Shown: piece by piece, positions 6,316 to 10,089 of the stretch
How the letters are laid out: every line of letters starts with the position of its first letter
How positions within the stretch are numbered: position 1 is the first letter of the stretch
Assembly: GCA_015233295.1 (NCBI GenBank)
Contig: JADFYC010000108.1
Span: 1-10,089 of the forward strand
Source of the DNA: Deltaproteobacteria bacterium
GTDB lineage: Bacteria > Desulfobacterota > JADFXK01
Length of the DNA stretch: 10,089 nucleotides
Direction: 5' to 3'
Program-made: the position numbers and the translations under genes
The notes under the pieces: generated by a model
Told to the model about the DNA's origin: nothing
Databases searched by the model: none
The model's input: only the letters and a program-made list of their open reading frames with translations

Positions 6316-7420
6316 TGATCACGTTGAAAACCATTCCAGTGGTGGAGAAACTCAAAATCGGCATTCCTGGGTTCGATCAGATATCTCATGGTGGCTTACC
6401 GAAAGACAGAACAACATTAGTATCAGGAACTTCAGGGAGCGCCAAAACGGTTTTTGCCGTCCAGTTCTTGGCCTCTGGGATTCAACAGGCAGACCAACAC
6501 GGCGTTTTTGTTACTTTTGAGGAATCACCCCGGGATATCTGCCAAAACATGCTGGGATTCAATTGGAACATCCAAGAATGGGAAAAACAGGGTAAATGGG
6601 CCTTTGTGGACGCCTCACCTCAGGTCGGTGAAGAAACCATTGTGGCCGGAAAATTTGATCTTGGCGCCTTGCTGGCCAGAATTAAACACGCCGTCCAAAA
6701 AGTCAACGCCAGCCGTATCTCTTTGGATTCATTGGGCGCGATCTTCACTAAATTTAATGATTCCAACACGATTCGCCGGGAGCTTTTCCGAATTGCGACA
6801 GCCCTCAAAGCCATGGGGTTGACGGCCATCATGACGGCTGAAAGGACTCAAGAATACGGAGAAGTCTCCCGATTCGGAGTCGAAGAATTCGTGGCCGATA
6901 ACGTTATCGTCCTGCGCAATGTGCTTGATGAAGAAAACCGCCGCCGCACCATGGAAGTGCTTAGGTTTAGAGGTACTTCTCATCAAAAGGGAGAAATGCC
7001 CTTCACCATCGTGCCGGGGCACGGCATTATCATGATCCCGCTTTCGGCGATTGAAATAAAGCAAACGTCATCCTCGACCCGGGTCACTTCCGGAAGCCCG
7101 GAATTAGACAGAATGTGCGGGGGGGCTTTTATCGCGATTCAATTCTCCTCGTATCCGGGGCCACCGGCACCGGTAAGACGTTGACCACCGCCCAGTTTAT
7201 CCAGGGCGGCTATCAAATCGGGGATCGAACCCTTTTGTTCGCCTTTGAGGAAAGCCGGGAACAGATGTTCCGGAATGCCGGAGGTTGGGGGATTAACTTT
7301 GAAGAAATGGAACGAGCCAATATGCTTAAAGTGGTCTCGTTATATCCGGAAGTACTGGGGTTGGAAGACCATCTCATCACCATGCGGGAAGTTATCGATT
7401 CTTTTAAGCCCGGCCGGATT
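6315..7420 (+). pseudogene. kaiC: KaiC clock ATPase, frameshifted between CI and CII and truncated in CII
   Basis: KaiC is a hexameric double-RecA ATPase, autokinase and phosphatase, the core of the Kai oscillator. CI is complete (residues 1 to about 250): Walker A GTSGSAKT at 38-45, a variant with Ala in place of Gly before Lys; the catalytic Glu pair in FVTFEESPRD (69-70); and Walker B ISLDSL around D138. At a run of seven G (7119-7125), MCGG should continue as GFYRDS; one more G would restore the frame. In the shifted frame CII begins well, with Walker A GATGTGKT, FAFEESREQ and GLEDHL, but homology stops at FKPGRI (7420). The Walker B region, the Ser/Thr phosphorylation sites and the C-terminal tail that binds KaiA are gone. 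The open frame then runs in unrelated sequence to 7582. Ribosome site GGAGGG (6301-6306) precedes the start. The frame-0 product ends at 7184. Confidence 0.92.
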
Positions 7421-7497
7421 ACGAGTTCAACGAGCAACATTTCCGGGATGTGCATTCAATCTGATGACAAACCAGAAATCACTCCAGGCAAATGCGT

Positions 7498-8349
7498 TCA
7501 GTTAAAAATACAGGACACGGCGTCATCCACCGGCTTGGATCCGGTGGGCATACCCGCGACCGTTAGAGCAAGAAGGACATAGGCCGTTATTTCCGGGTCT
7601 GCCGAACCTGACGGTCCCGATCCGAATCCGCCGTTGATGCCTTTTTTACTTCGCGTCATCCACTCGATGCCCTGCGCCACGATGGGGTCGGATGACGGTA
7701 GTCCTGCAGAGCAAAGGGCGTTAACCGCCCATGCCGTCGCCACAGATAAGGATTCGCCGCCTTTGGGGATACTCCACCCGCCGTCTTTGTTCCGGACGGT
7801 CATGAGGTTCTCCAAGGCCCGCTTAATGGGTTGTTCATCCGCCTTCATTCCAGTGGCCAGAAAAGCTTTAACGGCTATGGCCGTGTAATGCGATAAAGAT
7901 GGCCCCTGGCCCTTAATCCTGGGAAAACCACCGTCACTCTGCTGACATTGTTTCAGCCAGGCCACGGCCCGGGACACAGATTGCTTGCCGGTATCCAGTT
8001 GAGCCAGGGCAATGACGGCAAAAGCCGTATGGGCGGAATTGTTGTTCCAACTACCGTCGTTTTTCTGATCAGTCAGGAGAAATGATTTTCCGTTTCGCAC
8101 CGCATCGCTGTTGCCCAGGCCGCAAAGAGCCAGAGCCTGAATCGCCCAAGACGTGGTTTCGGCTTCACTCGCGGACGACTCCATGACCCGCGGCCATCCC
8201 CCGTCTTTACCTTGAGCCTTCAAAATATATCCGACCGCTTTATTGATAGTTTCACGAACATCGTTTTTGGCCGCAGCCGGAGCGATAAACACGGCCAGGG
8301 TCAGGGTGATCATGATTAGGGCGGTCAAACCGCTTTTCCTGGTTTTCAT
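7498..8349 (-). CDS. Secreted QW (prenyltransferase/squalene-cyclase-type) repeat protein
   Basis: 283 residues. An N-terminal Sec signal (MKTRKSG, a hydrophobic stretch, cleavage near APAAA-KN at about residue 28) sends it out of the cytoplasm. The mature part consists of about five alpha-alpha repeats of the terpene-cyclase/prenyltransferase-beta toroid type, each marked by a DGGW-like motif: GKDGGWPRV, NDGSWNNN, SDGGFPRI, KDGGWSIP and NGGFGSG. I see no DxDD cyclase motif, so it is probably a binding or structural member rather than a squalene cyclase. The last repeat stops at DDAVSCIFN without its own DGGW motif, which hints that the 3' end was lost where it meets the truncated kaiC. AAGGAG with 7 bases to ATG 8349 supports the start. 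Substrate unknown. Confidence 0.82.
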   Translation of the reverse strand: MKTRKSGLTALIMITLTLAVFIAPAAAKNDVRETINKAVGYILKAQGKDGGWPRVMESSASEAETTSWAIQALALCGLGNSDAVRNGKSFLLTDQKNDGSWNNNSAHTAFAVIALAQLDTGKQSVSRAVAWLKQCQQSDGGFPRIKGQGPSLSHYTAIAVKAFLATGMKADEQPIKRALENLMTVRNKDGGWSIPKGGESLSVATAWAVNALCSAGLPSSDPIVAQGIEWMTRSKKGINGGFGSGPSGSADPEITAYVLLALTVAGMPTGSKPVDDAVSCIFN

Positions 8350-8428
8350 AGTTGGCTCCTTAAGACTTGAAGAGAACCGGCCACTATGGGCCGATTGCTT
8401 ACGGAGAAAGGATTTTGTCGCGCTCGGG

Positions 8429-8458
8429 ATTATCAGTCTCGGGCCATTTTTAGTTTAA
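8429..8458 (-). promoter_or_regulatory. Possible promoter of the QW-repeat gene
   Basis: On the minus strand, TTAAAC (8458-8453), an 18-base spacer, then GATAAT (8434-8429). It lies in the 121-bp gap after the SprT-like gene, about 75 bases ahead of ATG 8349. The -35 box is a moderate match, and readthrough from the upstream gene is an alternative. Confidence 0.35.
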
Positions 8459-8470
8459 CACAGCCGATGG

Positions 8471-9598
8471 TTACTTGTTGTCAATCAATCTGACCGAGCA
8501 TTGGTTGGTTTCGGTGATACCTTGGGAGATGACCAGATCTTTTCCTATTCTTCGTCCATCTTCTAAAACCGTTCGATCATAGCCGGCCGTTCTCCTGGAT
8601 GACTTGACAATATGAGGATATCTACGGGTGGCATAGGCCAAAAGCAATGGATCCTCGATCTTGACTAAGCCACGTTCACCGTTCAATCCCCCTTTGATTT
8701 GTTCTTTCGTCTGTAACTTGGATCGAAACCCCTCAACGATACCCACGGCAAAGTCTGATTCGCGATGGCGGTTCAATCCCTTGCCTTGATTATATTGACG
8801 CCATTGGGATCTGATGAAATGATACACGAAATCATGTACATAGCCGGCAATTTTTACATTTTCCGGGGTCCCGCTGATTTCCAGGACTCTTCCTATTTTG
8901 CCCTTCTCCAGGACGTAGCTGGCCGCCCAAAGACAGTAGATGAAGTAGAAGTCTTGCAGCAGATGAGCCAGCCGATAGTCTTCACGGCGATGGCGTAGAG
9001 CTGGTTGGCCCACAAAAATTGTTACAAAATTTCGGGAACTCCGGTGAGACAGCAGATCTAAGTTATACCTGGTCAAGAGTTCATGGGCCTTGGCCATGGC
9101 TGATTCGGCTTCGTGTCGGTTTCGGCTCTCGGCCAGGGCCATGAGCTTTTTTACCCTGACCATGATTTTGTCCTCCGGGCTTGATGGTTCCGATTCGGCC
9201 CGGCCATCCAGCGGCTGGTATCTTTCCGAAGCCTTGGGGTCAGCCTGGAGTAATAGGCAGGCCCGGTGGAAGGTGGGACCATGAGGAGGTTCATCGTACT
9301 TGCCCAGCACCTCTTCGGTCAACTGGTGGGCCATTTCATGCCGTAATACCTCACGCACGGCTTCCCACGAATGATTGAACACAAGATTCCGGTTTAAGCA
9401 AATCTCACGCTTCGCCCCAGACCAGTGTCCCCATTTATGGTTCATATCTTTAAGGCTGAACAGCGGTCTACGCATCAACCCCTGGTAGGTCTTGGGGAGG
9501 GCCCATTGGGCGACATCCCATTCACAGGCAAGCCCGTGGAGAACGCGTTGTTCCAGTTGTTCTTGAAAGTATATTTTATTTTCTGCTTTTGTTTCCAT
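8471..9598 (-). CDS. SprT-like metallopeptidase domain fused to DUF2786
   Basis: 375 residues, no signal peptide, so cytoplasmic. Residues about 10-130 match the SprT-like zinc metalloprotease fold: WGHWSGAKREICLN (56-69), the HExxH motif HEMAH at 87-91, and a likely third zinc ligand H106 in HGPTFH. Residues about 143-185 form a DUF2786 module (VRVKKLMALAESRNRHEAESAMAKAHELL). The rest, rich in aromatic and basic residues, resembles the domain that often follows DUF2786. Relatives of SprT/Spartan act on DNA-bound proteins, but no substrate can be given here. The ribosome site is weak: AGGG lies almost against ATG 9598. A good promoter lies at 9766-9794. Same strand as the QW gene, 121 bp apart. 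Confidence 0.85.
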   Translation of the reverse strand: METKAENKIYFQEQLEQRVLHGLACEWDVAQWALPKTYQGLMRRPLFSLKDMNHKWGHWSGAKREICLNRNLVFNHSWEAVREVLRHEMAHQLTEEVLGKYDEPPHGPTFHRACLLLQADPKASERYQPLDGRAESEPSSPEDKIMVRVKKLMALAESRNRHEAESAMAKAHELLTRYNLDLLSHRSSRNFVTIFVGQPALRHRREDYRLAHLLQDFYFIYCLWAASYVLEKGKIGRVLEISGTPENVKIAGYVHDFVYHFIRSQWRQYNQGKGLNRHRESDFAVGIVEGFRSKLQTKEQIKGGLNGERGLVKIEDPLLLAYATRRYPHIVKSSRRTAGYDRTVLEDGRRIGKDLVISQGITETNQCSVRLIDNK

Positions 9599-9967
9599 CC
9601 CTGGTTCTTTATAATAAATCGATTATGGTAGAGAACGGCGGCGCTTCGGACGTCGTTTGACTTCGGCTTTCAGCCTGAACCAAATGCCGGTATACTGCCC
9701 CGGCCGGTTCCGGACCATTGAAATTGCTAGACGGACCTGGCATTGTATGAGATATGATAACGAATTTTATACCGGAGAGACAAGGCCGTGTCAATCACCT
9801 AATTCTGATGATAACCTTTTATCTAAGGCCTCAACTAATATTTCTTTGTCGCCGACCCGGCTAAGTCTATGATCAACCCGCGACGATTAACCGGTAACAG
9901 AGTGGTAGGAATTGACCGGTAATCCCGGTTTGTTCCATTCATAATCTAAGAAATACCACAGGGTTAA
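9599..9967 (-). other. Gap upstream of the SprT-like gene
   Basis: No gene recognised on either strand. It contains the sigma-70 promoter at 9766-9794 and, between it and ATG 9598, a leader with short GC-rich inverted pieces around 9697-9715. The open frames here are 61-71 codons long and without recognisable motifs. Confidence 0.4.
9766..9794 (-). promoter_or_regulatory. Strong sigma-70 promoter upstream of the SprT-like gene
   Basis: On the minus strand a perfect TTGACA (9794-9789), exactly 17 bases, then TATAAA (9771-9766, with TATAAAAT continuing). The start would be near 9759, leaving a leader of about 160 bases before ATG 9598. The leader holds a 43-codon ATG frame (9740-9609) that I do not trust as a gene. 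Confidence 0.6.
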
Positions 9968-10089
9968 CTATATACCTGCCTTCTGTTTTTTTATTGTACT
10001 TTCCACTCTTTTGCGCGATAAAATACTATCCAAGGCTTTTCTCCAGTCCAGGCCGGATATGATTTGATTATCGCCTGGTTTGGGCGGAT
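9968..10089 (-). CDS. C-terminal tail of a gene entering from the right edge
   Basis: Minus-strand codons from 10087 to the TAG at 9970-9968 read 39 residues, including DNQIISGLDWRKALDSIL and ending in a basic tail, KKQKAGI. The composition looks like a real soluble C-terminus. A second frame here is also open for about 32 codons, so the call is tentative. Family not recognised. Confidence 0.35.
   Translation of the reverse strand, partial: PPKPGDNQIISGLDWRKALDSILSRKRVESTIKKQKAGI

Noticed and set aside
7421..7582. Extension of the CII frame after FKPGRI as a novel KaiC tail
   Set aside because: KaiC needs Walker B and the phosphosites here. The extension runs antisense into the 3' end of the QW-repeat gene and has no KaiC similarity.
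7498..8349. Squalene-hopene cyclase
   Set aside because: Far too short, carries a secretion signal, and no DxDD catalytic motif is visible. Only the repeat fold is shared.
9609..9794. 61-codon minus-strand frame ahead of the SprT-like gene
   Set aside because: Its ATG overlaps the -35 box of the predicted promoter, so it could not be made from that transcript, and the sequence shows no motif.

Overview
The window suggests a motile, Gram-negative bacterium, most likely a member of Desulfobacterota (the former Deltaproteobacteria). The evidence is a flagellin gene with sigma-28-like promoters, a sigma-54 promoter, a receiver protein with a Cys-pair C-terminal module that I associate with that group, and a secreted QW-repeat protein. 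Flagellin argues against a cyanobacterium, although the central locus resembles the cyanobacterial clock operon. The taxonomic call is inference.

Layout. Positions 1-2015 (minus) hold the N-terminal 671 codons of a large flagellin, cut by the window edge. Positions 2016-3007 are non-coding. They carry three 29-bp FliA-like promoter elements facing the flagellin, spaced exactly 222 bp apart, and a consensus sigma-54 promoter facing the other way. That sigma-54 promoter now points into an AT-rich, truncated IS630-type transposase fragment (3008-3469), whose end runs into a 141-bp inverted-repeat element (3452-3592). An intact receiver protein with a Cys-pair tail follows (3969-4631).

Positions 4820-7420 contain the most interesting part: a kaiA-kaiB-kaiC-ordered cluster. 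The first gene is a receiver domain joined to a C-terminal region that resembles the KaiA C-terminal domain, recalling the chimeric KaiA3 of Synechocystis. KaiB and KaiC follow, joined by a TGATG overlap. All three genes are damaged: a frameshift plus an amber codon in the kaiA-like gene, an early ochre codon in kaiB, and a G-tract frameshift plus loss of the C-terminal part of CII in kaiC. This looks like a complete Kai oscillator locus that decayed recently.

The rest, on the minus strand, is a secreted QW/prenyltransferase-repeat protein (7498-8349) that converges on the broken kaiC end and may itself be clipped, a SprT-like plus DUF2786 protein (8471-9598), and the C-terminal tail of a gene entering from the right edge (9968-10089).

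Working together, the intact cluster would have been a phosphorylation-based timer (KaiC), its fold-switching partner (KaiB) and a receiver-controlled KaiA-like activator. As read, none of the three can be made as a full product, so no working clock is expected from this locus.
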